The notes: generated by a model not told the origin, from the letters alone. A stretch of 8,459 bases of DNA from Gemmatimonadota bacterium (GCA_018678395.1 JAHHMJ010000030.1:1-8459); one strand, 5' to 3'; counted from the first letter of the stretch, positions 1-6,937 are shown. Made by a program: numbers and translations.

Positions 1-568
1 GCGCCAACGAGTCCCGGAGCTGCCGAATCGCCTCCTCGTCCTGAATACTGACGCTGTGGATCGGCACCCCGAGTGCGACGTCGCGGACGGAGCCGAGCAT
101 CGCTTCGAGGTCCTCGGCCAGGTCCGATTTGGTGAGGATCACCTCCGGAGCGGCGCCGCTCTCCCATGCGACTGCGAGGTAGCGCTCGAGGCTGCGGAGG
201 TTGGGGGCGCGATCCAGCGCCTGCACCACCCACAGTCGGTCGATGTTCGCCGCGAGCACCTGGGCCTCGTGTCCTTCTCCCGCGGCGCCCCGGGCGAGCG
301 CGGTTCGGCGCGGAAGGACCCCGAGGATTCCCCACGGATCGGTCTCCGTCGGTCCCGGCTCGACTACGACCCAGTCGCCGGTCACGGGCCGAGGGCGCGC
401 CGTGGCGTGGGTCAGTCGGGCCGCCCGGGGCCCGGACGCCGCCTGGATCGTCCAGCGGTCTCGTTGTTGAGCCGTCACGCGGGCGGGCTGGCCTGCGTCC
501 GAGCCTCGATCGGCGAGGGCGGCGGCCCACGTATCGTCCCAGCCGAGATCGCGAAGCGCGTCGTGCAC
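1..568 (-). CDS. rsgA: Ribosome small-subunit-dependent GTPase A (RsgA), N-terminal 189 residues, cut by the window edge
   Basis: RsgA is a cytoplasmic GTPase that binds the 30S subunit late in its assembly. The visible part begins with an LGW motif (residues 8-10), common at RsgA N-termini. It continues with an OB-fold-like region holding PVTGDWVVV (61-69) and VLPRRTALAR (84-93). The linker AANIDRLWVVQAL (106-118) and the G4 guanine-specificity motif TKSD (146-149) follow. G4 coming first is the mark of the circularly permuted GTPase order; the P-loop, switch regions and zinc-binding tail lie beyond position 1. I chose the GTG at 568-566 because the frame meets a stop at 604-602 and no better start lies between. 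It follows the HIT stop codon by one base, so translation is probably coupled. The visible frame is intact. Confidence 0.93.
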   Translation of the reverse strand, partial: MHDALRDLGWDDTWAAALADRGSDAGQPARVTAQQRDRWTIQAASGPRAARLTHATARPRPVTGDWVVVEPGPTETDPWGILGVLPRRTALARGAAGEGHEAQVLAANIDRLWVVQALDRAPNLRSLERYLAVAWESGAAPEVILTKSDLAEDLEAMLGSVRDVALGVPIHSVSIQDEEAIRQLRDSLA

Positions 569-569
569 G

Positions 570-1019
570 TCAGGAACCCTGCGGGGGCCGCCCGGCTGGC
601 TTCAAGGCGAACCGGATTCGCGCCCCCACCGTACCGAGATCCTCTCGCGAAGGCAGGTCCCCATACGAGTCCGCGAACCGGAGGCCGAAGCCGTCTCCGG
701 CGAACCGGGGGAACACGTGCAGGTGCGTGTGGAAGACCTCCTGTCCCGCGGCCGCGCCATCGGCCAGGAAGAGGTTCACGCCCTCGCACTGCAGGTCCGA
801 CCTCCTCAGTGCCGCCACCACGCGCTGCCCCACCGCCGCGACGTGCTTCCAGTCGTCCGGATGGGTCGCGGCGAGGTCCGGTCCATGCCGCACCGGGACG
901 ACCAGAACGTGGCCCGGGTTCACCGGCTGGATGTCCATGAACGCCGCGCACACCGAGTCGCGATGGACGAAGGTGGCCTCGGACCGGCCGGCCAGGATGT
1001 CGCAGAAGATGCAGCTCAT
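570..1019 (-). CDS. HIT-family (histidine triad) nucleotide hydrolase/transferase
   Basis: This 149-residue protein is a histidine-triad enzyme of the Hint/Fhit superfamily, whose members hydrolyse or transfer nucleotidyl groups from substrates such as nucleoside phosphoramidates or dinucleoside polyphosphates in the cytoplasm. The triad is HTHLHVF (97-103), with H99 as the expected nucleophile. The N-terminus MSCIFCDI carries C3 and C6, a CxxC pair that helps bind zinc in many bacterial HIT proteins. PVNPGHVLVVPVRH (32-45) is the usual substrate-pocket segment. The ATG at 1019 fits the family start and has a GGAG a few bases upstream. The frame stays open upstream of it, but that stretch overlaps the preceding gene and does not look like HIT. 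The upstream stop ends one base before this start, and rsgA begins one base after this stop. The exact substrate cannot be told from sequence. Confidence 0.93.
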   Translation of the reverse strand: MSCIFCDILAGRSEATFVHRDSVCAAFMDIQPVNPGHVLVVPVRHGPDLAATHPDDWKHVAAVGQRVVAALRRSDLQCEGVNLFLADGAAAGQEVFHTHLHVFPRFAGDGFGLRFADSYGDLPSREDLGTVGARIRFALKPAGRPPQGS

Positions 1020-1020
1020 T

Positions 1021-1779
1021 TCACTCCAGTGCCTCCAGGCGCGTACGGATTCTTTCGGCAATGGCCGCAACCTGGACTTCGATGCCGCGCAACTCCACAG
1101 TCGCCAGCATGAGCCGCATCCAGCGTTCGGCGAGGACGTCTTCGAACACCGGGTCGGCCAGCAGTCCAGGCCAATCCGCCGGATGCCGGGAGAGGCCGAA
1201 CGGCACCTCCCGTCGGGTGCCGAAGGTGCCACGGATCAGGCGATCGGCCCGCGGAAGCCGTCCCTCGAGCAGCGGCTGGGTGCGGTCCTCCCAGATCGCC
1301 CACGCCTGTTCGTCTCGACGCGCCTGCGTCGCGAGATCGGACCGGTAGCTGGCCAGGGCCAGTCGCAGGCTGTCTGATATCAATCCGGTCTCGCCTGACG
1401 AAACGAGGTCGTCCAACACCGCGCGGGGGGGATCGAACTCGAGCTGTTGCGAGAGGGCAGCGCTCCACCAGAACAGCGAATCCTCGGGCGCGGGCTCGGC
1501 CCCCTGGACCTGCAGGATGAGTTTGAGCACTGCGCCGGAGACCAGCGGTCGCAGATACAGGTCCCCCTGGAGCACCGACTCGACTGCGGCGAATTCCCGC
1601 TCGAGCGCGAGCAGGTAGTCGCGCTCGCGGTCCCTCTGCTGAGCCCGTTCCCAGCTCGTGTCGACGAAGAAGGCGAGCAGGATCGAGACGACGATCACGA
1701 GTCCTTCGACGAGGAAGCGGGCCCACGGCAGGCCTTTCTTCGGTTGAGCGTCTGGTGCTTCCACGTCGCCCTCCTCCAT
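1021..1779 (-). CDS. DUF6090-like single-pass membrane protein, copy B
   Basis: This is a 252-residue protein of unknown function. A basic stretch (PKKG) precedes one hydrophobic helix at about residues 22-40 (LVEGLVIVVSILLAF), which ends in DTSWERAQQRDRERDYL, a charged, probably helical segment. This layout (helix, then acidic/Trp motif, then Arg/Glu-rich coil) is typical of DUF6090-type proteins. A second conserved block, FDPPRAVLDDLVSSGETGL (115-133), matches the same block in the gene at 2271-2972, so the two are paralogues. The remainder is soluble, probably helical and periplasmic. The ATG at 1779 directly abuts the VOC stop codon (TAG-ATG). An alternative GTG at 1764-1762 has a much better Shine-Dalgarno and would give 247 residues. 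Family assignment is by pattern only; no enzymatic residues are apparent. Confidence 0.8.
   Translation of the reverse strand: MEEGDVEAPDAQPKKGLPWARFLVEGLVIVVSILLAFFVDTSWERAQQRDRERDYLLALEREFAAVESVLQGDLYLRPLVSGAVLKLILQVQGAEPAPEDSLFWWSAALSQQLEFDPPRAVLDDLVSSGETGLISDSLRLALASYRSDLATQARRDEQAWAIWEDRTQPLLEGRLPRADRLIRGTFGTRREVPFGLSRHPADWPGLLADPVFEDVLAERWMRLMLATVELRGIEVQVAAIAERIRTRLEALE
1769..1777 (-). promoter_or_regulatory. Strong Shine-Dalgarno inside the annotated start of DUF6090-like copy B
   Basis: On the minus strand, GGAGGAGGG lies immediately after the A and T of the ATG at 1779 and four bases before an in-frame GTG at 1764-1762. This is a better ribosome-binding site than anything visible upstream of the ATG. 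The true start may therefore be the GTG, five codons downstream. Confidence 0.5.
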
Positions 1780-2274
1780 CTAGGATCCGACCTCGGGGGC
1801 CGCGAGCGCCGAGAGATCCAACGGACGAGTATACATCTCGAGAGACCCGTCAGGAGCGAGAGGCCAGTCTGGCCGCGGCCGGTCCCAGTACAGTTCCAGT
1901 CCGTTGTCGTCGGGGTCGCGCAGGTAGAGGGCCTCGCTGACACCGTGGTCTGCGGCCCCTTCGAGTGGAATGCCGTGGTCGACGAGCCGGCGGTACGCGA
2001 CGGCCAGTGCTTCACGGGTGGGATACAGGAACGCCGCGTGGAACAGCCCGGCAGAGCGACGAGGTGCCGGTCGCGCGCCGCGCGACTGCCACGTGTTCAA
2101 GCCCAGGTGATGATGGTATCCGCCGGCCGATAGGAAGGCGGCGGAGTCCCCCATGCGCTGCGTCACCTCGAAGCCGAGTACATCGCGATAGAACGCGATC
2201 GAGCGTTCGAGGTCGGACACCTTCAGGTGGACGTGGCCGACGACGACGCCGGGGTCGATGGGGTCGGCCGTCAT
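1780..2274 (-). CDS. VOC-family (glyoxalase/bleomycin resistance/extradiol dioxygenase fold) protein
   Basis: This 164-residue cytoplasmic protein has the paired beta-alpha-beta-beta-beta units of the vicinal oxygen chelate superfamily, metal-dependent enzymes such as glyoxalase I, extradiol dioxygenases and fosfomycin-resistance enzymes. The first unit starts with GHVHLKVSDLERSIAFYRDV (13-32) and holds YHHHLGLNTW (53-62), as in the N-terminal half of CatE/YfiE-like dioxygenases. The second begins at LFHAAFLYP (77-85) and ends with DPDDNGLELYWDRP. H16, H79 and E127 sit where the metal ligands normally lie. Start: the ATG at 2274 overlaps the upstream stop by four bases (ATGA) and has GGAGG at 2283-2279. 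The frame stays open upstream, but that part overlaps the preceding gene and has no VOC character. The substrate is unknown; catechol dioxygenase activity would be a guess. Confidence 0.9.
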   Translation of the reverse strand: MTADPIDPGVVVGHVHLKVSDLERSIAFYRDVLGFEVTQRMGDSAAFLSAGGYHHHLGLNTWQSRGARPAPRRSAGLFHAAFLYPTREALAVAYRRLVDHGIPLEGAADHGVSEALYLRDPDDNGLELYWDRPRPDWPLAPDGSLEMYTRPLDLSALAAPEVGS

Positions 2275-2972
2275 GACGCCTCCGCCAGCCGCGACTCGAT
2301 CGACGTGATCGCCGCGTCGAGCTCTGCCAGACCACCCGTCGTGTTCGTATACAGGGCCCACATCAACGTGACCCAGCCGCGGAACTCCTGCGTATGCGCG
2401 ACGCGGTGGATGCCATCGGGTTGGAGATCCCATGGCACGTCCCAGTCGGGGTGGGCGACCAGGCTTTCGACGCCGATGTCCTCGGTCCCGAGATACTCGA
2501 TGAGGCGGGTCAGGGTCTCGCGGGCGTACCTCTGCTCACGATCGAGATCGCCGACCTCGCCGTGGAAGAGGGTCAACTCCCCGGCCAGACCCGGGTCGTC
2601 GAGAAGGTCCAGGTCACCGGAGCTGATCAGCGCTTCGAGCGTGCCGAGTGGGGGGTCGAACGAAGCGGTCCCCGCAAGTCCGGCGAAGAGCGAATCGACT
2701 CGGGGCGAGCTCGCCTCGGCAAGCGGCCCGTCGGCGCCCATCCGCATCAAGGTTTCGGCGGCTTGGCGTCCTTCGAGATGGAACGCCGTCACCCTGTCGA
2801 GATCGACACGTGCGGCTGCGAAGTCGCTTCGGAGTCCCTCGATGACCGCGGTTCGGCGCGATGCCTCGTCCCGCTCCCCCCACCATGCATCGATCCCGAA
2901 TGCGAGAAGGATCGAGCCTACGATCACGGCCCCTTCGACCAGGGCCCTCTTCCAGCGGATGCCTTCGGACAT
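2271..2972 (-). CDS. DUF6090-like single-pass membrane protein, copy A
   Basis: This 233-residue protein of unknown function is a paralogue of the gene at 1021-1779. A short basic N-terminus (MSEGIRWKRA) leads into one membrane helix at about 11-26 (LVEGAVIVGSILLAFG). IDAWWGERDEASRR follows, then a charged helical stretch. The second shared block is FDPPLGTLEALISSGDLDLL (105-124). Identity to the paralogue is clear in these two blocks and weak elsewhere, so the duplication is old. The N-in topology implies a mostly periplasmic C-terminal domain of about 200 residues. The ATG at 2972 follows the S9 peptidase stop by six bases, with GA- and G-rich ribosome-binding sequence across the junction. 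Its stop overlaps the VOC start by four bases. No catalytic motif is seen. Confidence 0.8.
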   Translation of the reverse strand: MSEGIRWKRALVEGAVIVGSILLAFGIDAWWGERDEASRRTAVIEGLRSDFAAARVDLDRVTAFHLEGRQAAETLMRMGADGPLAEASSPRVDSLFAGLAGTASFDPPLGTLEALISSGDLDLLDDPGLAGELTLFHGEVGDLDREQRYARETLTRLIEYLGTEDIGVESLVAHPDWDVPWDLQPDGIHRVAHTQEFRGWVTLMWALYTNTTGGLAELDAAITSIESRLAEAS

Positions 2973-2978
2973 CGCCCC

Positions 2979-5081
2979 TCAGCCCTCCTCGCTGGTCAAC
3001 GCCCCCCGCTTGGGCTTCAAGTACGTCTCCCACCAGCGCATCTCGTTCATCATGCGGTGCACGTTGTTCCAATGACCTCGTATGCCGTGGGCCATGCCCT
3101 CGTAGATGATCAGCTCAGCCGGGACGCGCTGCTTCTTCAGGGAAGTGTAGAGCTGGATCGCGCCTTCCAGGGGCACCCGGTAGTCGACCTCGCCGTGCAC
3201 GAAGAGCGTCGGCGTCTGGACACCGCCCGAGTTCAGATAGGCCGACTGCCGGATCATGATCTCGCGGGCCTCGGGCTCCCACGGGCGTCCGAAGAACTCG
3301 AGCTCCTTGGTGCGCGCCACGTCCGAGTGGGCGTAGTTGCTCGTCCAGTTCGACGCGCCGGCGCCGCTCACCGCCGCGGCGAAGCGATCGGGATAGCGGG
3401 TGATCAGCCAGTTGGTGAGGATGCCGCCGTACGAGTGCCCGGTGGTGCCGACCCGGCCGCGGTCGATCGGATAGCGCTCGATCAGGTGATCGACCCCCGC
3501 GAGCGCGTCTTCGCCGTCGAGCGTGCCCCAGCCGCCCCAGGTCGCCCACTTGAAGTCGTCGCCGTATCCGGTCGAGCTGCGAAAGTTGGGCAGAAAGACG
3601 AAGTAGCCCCGGGCCGCGAAGTACTGGTTCTTGAAGTTGAACCCGTAGCCCGACGCGGAGTGCGGCCCGCCGTGGTTCACCACGATCAGCGGGTAGGTGC
3701 CGGCGCCGGGGGCGTCCGGATCGTAGCCGAGCGGGTGAATCAGAAAGCCCTCGATCGGCGTCCCGTCGAAGCTCTGGTAGTGGACGGTCTCGGCGGGACT
3801 CAGGGCGACCTCGGCGAGGAAGTCGGCGTGCACGTTCGTGAGCTGCCGCTCGTTGCCGCCGTCGATGTCGGCGGACCACACCTCGGACGGAGCTTCGAAG
3901 AGCCCCACCATATAGGTCATCCGCCCGAAGTCGTCGTCGATCGTGAGGCTGCGGATCCGTCGCTCGCCCGTGGTGACCTGCTCGACTGCACCGCCCTCGG
4001 CGGCCACCCGGAAGAGGTGGATCGCACCGCCGATCCCGGCGGTGAAGTAGAGGTGGCGCGCGTCCGGCGACCAGCGGGGTGCGCTGGGGTCGAGGTCGAA
4101 GTCGGCGGTGAGGTTGATCGCCGGGCCCCCGTCGACCGGGCGCACGTAGAGATCGCGCGGCCCCCCGTGGTCGAGCTTGCGCTCGATGATGTAGTCGGTG
4201 CCCCAGGCGCGGATGTACGAGAACGAGCCGCCGTCCGGGGAATACGCGACGCTGGAGTAGGTGAAGCCGTCGTCGGTGAGCCGCGTGACCTCGGCCTCGA
4301 GGTCGACGGTGAACAGATCCGACCGGCCGTAGGCGAGCGGATCCCGGACCGCCTCGTCGGCCGTGAACAGGATCCGCTGCCCGTCCGGCCGCCACGACAG
4401 GTTGCCCGGTCGCAGGCCGAGCGAGGTCAGCTGCACCGACGCGTCACCCTCGGTCGCCTCGAGCACGATCTCCTGCATGGGACGGGCGGCCGGATCCGGG
4501 AGCGGGAACGACTGTCCATCGCGCACGAAGGGGTACCAGTCGAACTGCGCCCCCTCGAAGCGCTCGGCGTGGCGCCGCTCGAAGTCCGACATCGGAGCCT
4601 CGACCTGCGACGGCACGGGCACGTCTCGAAGCACCATGCGCCACCGTCCGTCCGGGCTCGGCGTTCCCTCGGTCTCCGGGCGCTCGTCCGCCACCGGCGT
4701 CGGTGACGCCGGATCGACCAGCCAGCGCCCCCCATCGCCATCGGCGAAGGCGACACGACCGTCGTCGGTCCAGCGCGGCGCGCTCCCTACGTCGCCCTCG
4801 TAGACCCGCAGCGGCTCGCTCGACCCGTCCGTCGGGGCCAGCCACAACTCGCCAAGGCTGCTGTTGCCCACCTCGACGCGGCGCTCCACTCCATAGACCA
4901 CCCAGTCGCCAGCGGGAGCGATGCGGGGGCCGCCGATGGTTCTGACGGCGTAGTAGTCCTCGAGGGTCAGGGCGCGTCGTGCCGAGGGATCCGGCGCTTC
5001 CTGAGCGGTGGCGGGTGCGGGGCCCGCGAGAGCTCCGATTCCGGTAGTGAACGCCAACGACGCCAGAAGTAGACCACGCAT
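2979..5081 (-). CDS. Secreted S9-family serine peptidase (prolyl oligopeptidase / acylaminoacyl-peptidase type)
   Basis: This is a 700-residue S9 peptidase that cleaves short peptides and probably acts in the periplasm. Residues 1-26 look like a Sec signal peptide (MRGLLLASLAFTTGIGALAG), with probable cleavage after ATA (24-26). Residues of about 30-430 form a WD/TolB-like beta-propeller that gates substrate; repeats such as SPDGGSFSYI and SPDARHLYFTA are visible. The alpha/beta-hydrolase domain spans about 430-690. It holds NHGGP (469-473, oxyanion region), the nucleophile motif GHSYGG with S550, D633 in HGEVDYRVP and H665 in GMAHG, so the catalytic triad is complete. The ATG at 5081 was chosen because it begins the signal peptide and has GAGGG seven bases upstream; the frame is open further upstream without S9 similarity. 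It is the first gene of the coupled block. The natural substrate is unknown. Confidence 0.95.
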   Translation of the reverse strand: MRGLLLASLAFTTGIGALAGPAPATAQEAPDPSARRALTLEDYYAVRTIGGPRIAPAGDWVVYGVERRVEVGNSSLGELWLAPTDGSSEPLRVYEGDVGSAPRWTDDGRVAFADGDGGRWLVDPASPTPVADERPETEGTPSPDGRWRMVLRDVPVPSQVEAPMSDFERRHAERFEGAQFDWYPFVRDGQSFPLPDPAARPMQEIVLEATEGDASVQLTSLGLRPGNLSWRPDGQRILFTADEAVRDPLAYGRSDLFTVDLEAEVTRLTDDGFTYSSVAYSPDGGSFSYIRAWGTDYIIERKLDHGGPRDLYVRPVDGGPAINLTADFDLDPSAPRWSPDARHLYFTAGIGGAIHLFRVAAEGGAVEQVTTGERRIRSLTIDDDFGRMTYMVGLFEAPSEVWSADIDGGNERQLTNVHADFLAEVALSPAETVHYQSFDGTPIEGFLIHPLGYDPDAPGAGTYPLIVVNHGGPHSASGYGFNFKNQYFAARGYFVFLPNFRSSTGYGDDFKWATWGGWGTLDGEDALAGVDHLIERYPIDRGRVGTTGHSYGGILTNWLITRYPDRFAAAVSGAGASNWTSNYAHSDVARTKELEFFGRPWEPEAREIMIRQSAYLNSGGVQTPTLFVHGEVDYRVPLEGAIQLYTSLKKQRVPAELIIYEGMAHGIRGHWNNVHRMMNEMRWWETYLKPKRGALTSEEG

Positions 5082-5188
5082 GAGCACGCCCTCGGAGATG
5101 GAAAGCCGGCTGGGGAGTGAATGTTCGTCCGCGCATCGAGGGGGGCAATCGCGTCGGCAGAGGATGCCCTTGCCGCTTCGGAGGACCG
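5082..5188 (-). other. 107-bp intergenic region ahead of the S9 peptidase operon
   Basis: This is the largest gap ahead of the six-gene block and the natural place for its promoter. A poor sigma70-like pair is visible on the minus strand: TTGCCC (5148-5143), 17 bases of spacer, then AACATT (5125-5120), about 38 bases before the ATG. It matches consensus at only 4/6 and 3/6 positions. A short inverted repeat, CGGCA...TGCCG, lies nearer the upstream gene, but it has no T-run and is too weak to call a terminator. No operator is recognised. Confidence 0.3.
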
Positions 5189-5650
5189 TCAGCCCGGCAA
5201 CTCCTCCAGAGGCCGGGCGCGCTCGAGCAGGGGTCCGTCGTCGACCGTCTCGGCGATCGCCACCGCGGTCGCGGCCAGTACCCCGGTGCCGAACCCGAAG
5301 GCGGCGGCGTGCACCAGGAGCGGGCTGACGGGAAGACCACCCGCCGTGAGGCCCAGGGCGAGCCCACCGACTGCGCCGAAGGGAAGCCCGAGCAGGAAGG
5401 CGCGCCCCTGGGTGATCGACCGGCCGCAGTACGCGCCCACGGTGATCGCGCCCGCGGTGAGAAGCCCCACGAAGCCGCCCACCGAGAGGGTAAACACGCT
5501 CATGCGGGCGATGAGGGTCGCCGACGGCCAGATCCCGGAGTAGAGGGACTCGCCGCCGATGATGAGCCAACCTGTCAGGTGGAACGCCACGGCGCCCACG
5601 GCTCCGAATCCGAGTGCGCCCCGCAGACGCTTGAGCAGGTTGTCGATCAC
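5189..5650 (-). CDS. Small four-helix membrane protein of unknown function
   Basis: I do not recognise this 153-residue protein. It has a short basic amphipathic start (LLKRLRGALG) and hydrophobic segments at about 13-33, 46-76, 86-103 and 108-134, rich in Gly and Ala. The C-terminal tail is acidic and charged (ETVDDGPLLERARPLEELPG). GYxxG-like glycine spacing in the helices suggests tight packing, but no transporter or enzyme motif is seen. The start is GTG at 5650, the first plausible start codon before the first helix, with a weak AGG about eight bases upstream. The frame is open far upstream, but that stretch reads the DUF3667 gene in the wrong frame. It follows the DUF3667 gene by 71 bp and may be cotranscribed with it. 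Codon bias and the hydrophobic pattern support a real gene. Confidence 0.7.
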   Translation of the reverse strand: MIDNLLKRLRGALGFGAVGAVAFHLTGWLIIGGESLYSGIWPSATLIARMSVFTLSVGGFVGLLTAGAITVGAYCGRSITQGRAFLLGLPFGAVGGLALGLTAGGLPVSPLLVHAAAFGFGTGVLAATAVAIAETVDDGPLLERARPLEELPG

Positions 5651-5721
5651 GGGGGCAACCTGCGCGGGCCCCGGGGGGCGGGCAAGTCGCAGTGTACCCG
5701 GGTGTGAAGCGGGCGAGGGTC

Positions 5722-6522
5722 CTACGCGAGCCGCTCCGCGATCGCGGTCGTGGACCAGAGCCAGGCTCCTAACAACGCGGCGAACACGATGATCGTGAGG
5801 AACGCCCTGAGTACGGTCCCGATCCGCCCCCGTTCGTACACGATGCGCATGGCTCGATAGAGGTAGAGCAAGGCGAACAGAGTCGAGAGGATCGATGCGA
5901 CCGAGCCCCACTGGCCGAGCCTCGGAAACAGTTGGCGCACCATCTCCAGTGCGAAGTAGAACGCCGTCCAGTGAAGTGCGAAGACGGCATGCTTCAGGGC
6001 CGACTCGCGCCGGTAAAGGAGTGCCATCAGGAGGGCCGATGCCGCGACGAGGGCGACGAGGACGACTGGGAAGTAGGCGGTGACCGCCCCGTCGAAGCGC
6101 TCCGCGAAGACTGCGATCGACGTGCCCTGATCGGCGAGCCGCTGCAGGGTCTCCGGTGAGAGGTCGGTGCCGATCGATACCGCCGAGAGCGACGAGACCA
6201 CGGCGCCGGACTCCGTGTCGAGCCGGACGATGGGGAAGAACGTCTGGACGACGAAGAACGCCGCGGTACACCAGAGGTAGATCTGGACCGGGCCGGAGTA
6301 GCGTGCGCGATGCCCGTCGAGGAACGCCCGGGTGAGTCGCCCGGGTTGAAACAGGAGCGCGGTCACGCTCCGAAACGCCCTGGACTCCACGCCGGCGAAT
6401 CTTGCCGCGAAGAAGCCGAACAGGCCCCACACGTCCTCCGGCGGCTCGCGGGAGTCCTGCCCGCAGCGGGAGCAGTAGCGGCCTTCCAGCGCTGCCCCGC
6501 AGTTCCTGCAATCCGTCACCAT
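5722..6522 (-). CDS. DUF3667 zinc-ribbon multi-pass membrane protein
   Basis: This is a 266-residue inner-membrane protein. The N-terminus is a zinc ribbon, CRNCGAALEGRYCSRCGQ (5-22), with ligands C5, C8, C17 and C20. A juxtamembrane segment with FQPGRLTRAFLDGHRARYSGP (58-78) is followed by hydrophobic helices at about 78-98, 148-170, 175-195, 208-227 and 238-258. CxNCG...YCxxCGQ followed by a PGRL...GxRxRY...P motif is the signature of DUF3667, whose function is unknown. A loop of about 50 residues between helices 1 and 2 is probably periplasmic. The ATG at 6522 is preferred to the GTG at 6573 because of a strong Shine-Dalgarno, and because the family starts just before the zinc ribbon. The GTG alternative would overlap the upstream gene. 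No enzymatic residues are evident. Confidence 0.87.
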   Translation of the reverse strand: MVTDCRNCGAALEGRYCSRCGQDSREPPEDVWGLFGFFAARFAGVESRAFRSVTALLFQPGRLTRAFLDGHRARYSGPVQIYLWCTAAFFVVQTFFPIVRLDTESGAVVSSLSAVSIGTDLSPETLQRLADQGTSIAVFAERFDGAVTAYFPVVLVALVAASALLMALLYRRESALKHAVFALHWTAFYFALEMVRQLFPRLGQWGSVASILSTLFALLYLYRAMRIVYERGRIGTVLRAFLTIIVFAALLGAWLWSTTAIAERLA

Positions 6523-6527
6523 CCCGA

Positions 6528-6534
6528 CCTCCCC
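6528..6534 (-). promoter_or_regulatory. Shine-Dalgarno that fixes the DUF3667 start
   Basis: GGGGAGG on the minus strand lies five bases before the ATG at 6522-6520. No comparable sequence precedes the upstream GTG at 6573, so the shorter 266-residue product is favoured. Confidence 0.75.
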
Positions 6535-6553
6535 GGGCGTCACGAGTTCGTGC

Positions 6554-6937
6554 TCAGTACATGGTCCGACCACTCTTCGAATGGTCCGGCACCTTCTGAA
6601 TGGCGTCCCAGTGCTCGACGATCTTCCCGTCGTCGTCGAACCGGAAGAAGTCCATCGTCACGTACTCCTCACCGCCCGGCCAGGTCTGGTGCGTGTGGAG
6701 TGCCACGAGGTCCCCTTCGCCCACGACCCGCTTGAAGGCGATGTCCTTCTCGGGGTACTCCTTCGCCATCCGTTCGAAGTACTCGGTGAATCCGTCGGGT
6801 CCGTCCGCGACGTCCGGATTGTGCTGGATGTACTCGGCACCGACGAAGCGTCTCACGGCCTCCGTGGGATTCCCCTCGTAGGCCATGCGATAGAAGTCGA
6901 CGGCGCTCCGCTTGTTGCGTTCGATGTCGTGAGGCAT
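6554..6937 (-). CDS. SnoaL-like / NTF2-fold protein (COG4922 type)
   Basis: This 127-residue cytoplasmic protein has the cone-shaped alpha+beta NTF2 fold. It resembles the group described as predicted SnoaL-like aldol-condensation-catalysing enzymes. The visible family pattern is an N-terminal helix with ERNKRSAVDFYRMAYEGNP (6-24), then YIQHNPDVADG (36-46), FERMAKEYP (54-62), GEGDLVALHTHQTWPGG (73-89) and a terminal GKIVEHWDAIQKVP (104-117). H39, D42 and the acidic residues of the last strand would line the pocket. Start: the ATG at 6937 fits family length. A GTG at 6988 would add 17 residues that look unlike the family, though neither start has a strong ribosome-binding site. The DUF3667 gene follows after 31 bp. 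No substrate can be assigned, and many relatives are of unknown function. Confidence 0.88.
   Translation of the reverse strand: MPHDIERNKRSAVDFYRMAYEGNPTEAVRRFVGAEYIQHNPDVADGPDGFTEYFERMAKEYPEKDIAFKRVVGEGDLVALHTHQTWPGGEEYVTMDFFRFDDDGKIVEHWDAIQKVPDHSKSGRTMY

Noticed and set aside
166..1377. 403-codon plus-strand frame across rsgA, HIT and copy B
   Set aside because: It crosses three well-supported minus-strand genes and its product is Arg/Pro/Ser-rich without any domain pattern.
2394..4706. 770-codon open frame on the plus strand opposite the S9 peptidase and copy A
   Set aside because: The product is low-complexity, rich in Arg, Val, Gly, Asp and Pro, and has no family features. It lies antisense to genes with complete motifs. 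Long antisense frames are expected in GC-rich genes with strong third-position bias.
5082..5570. N-terminal extension of the S9 peptidase
   Set aside because: The extension reads the membrane-protein gene in the wrong frame, is Arg/Gly-rich, and would place the signal peptide internally.
5651..5721. C/G-rich possible terminator or promoter between DUF3667 and the small membrane protein
   Set aside because: The G and C runs give short palindromes such as CCCCGGGG but no stem with a T-run. The nearest -10-like TACACT has no -35 at the right distance.
5189..6511. A 440-codon minus-strand frame, suggesting one large protein ending in the small membrane protein
   Set aside because: The upstream two thirds is the DUF3667 gene read in another frame and has no hydrophobic or family pattern; only the last 153 codons look genuine.
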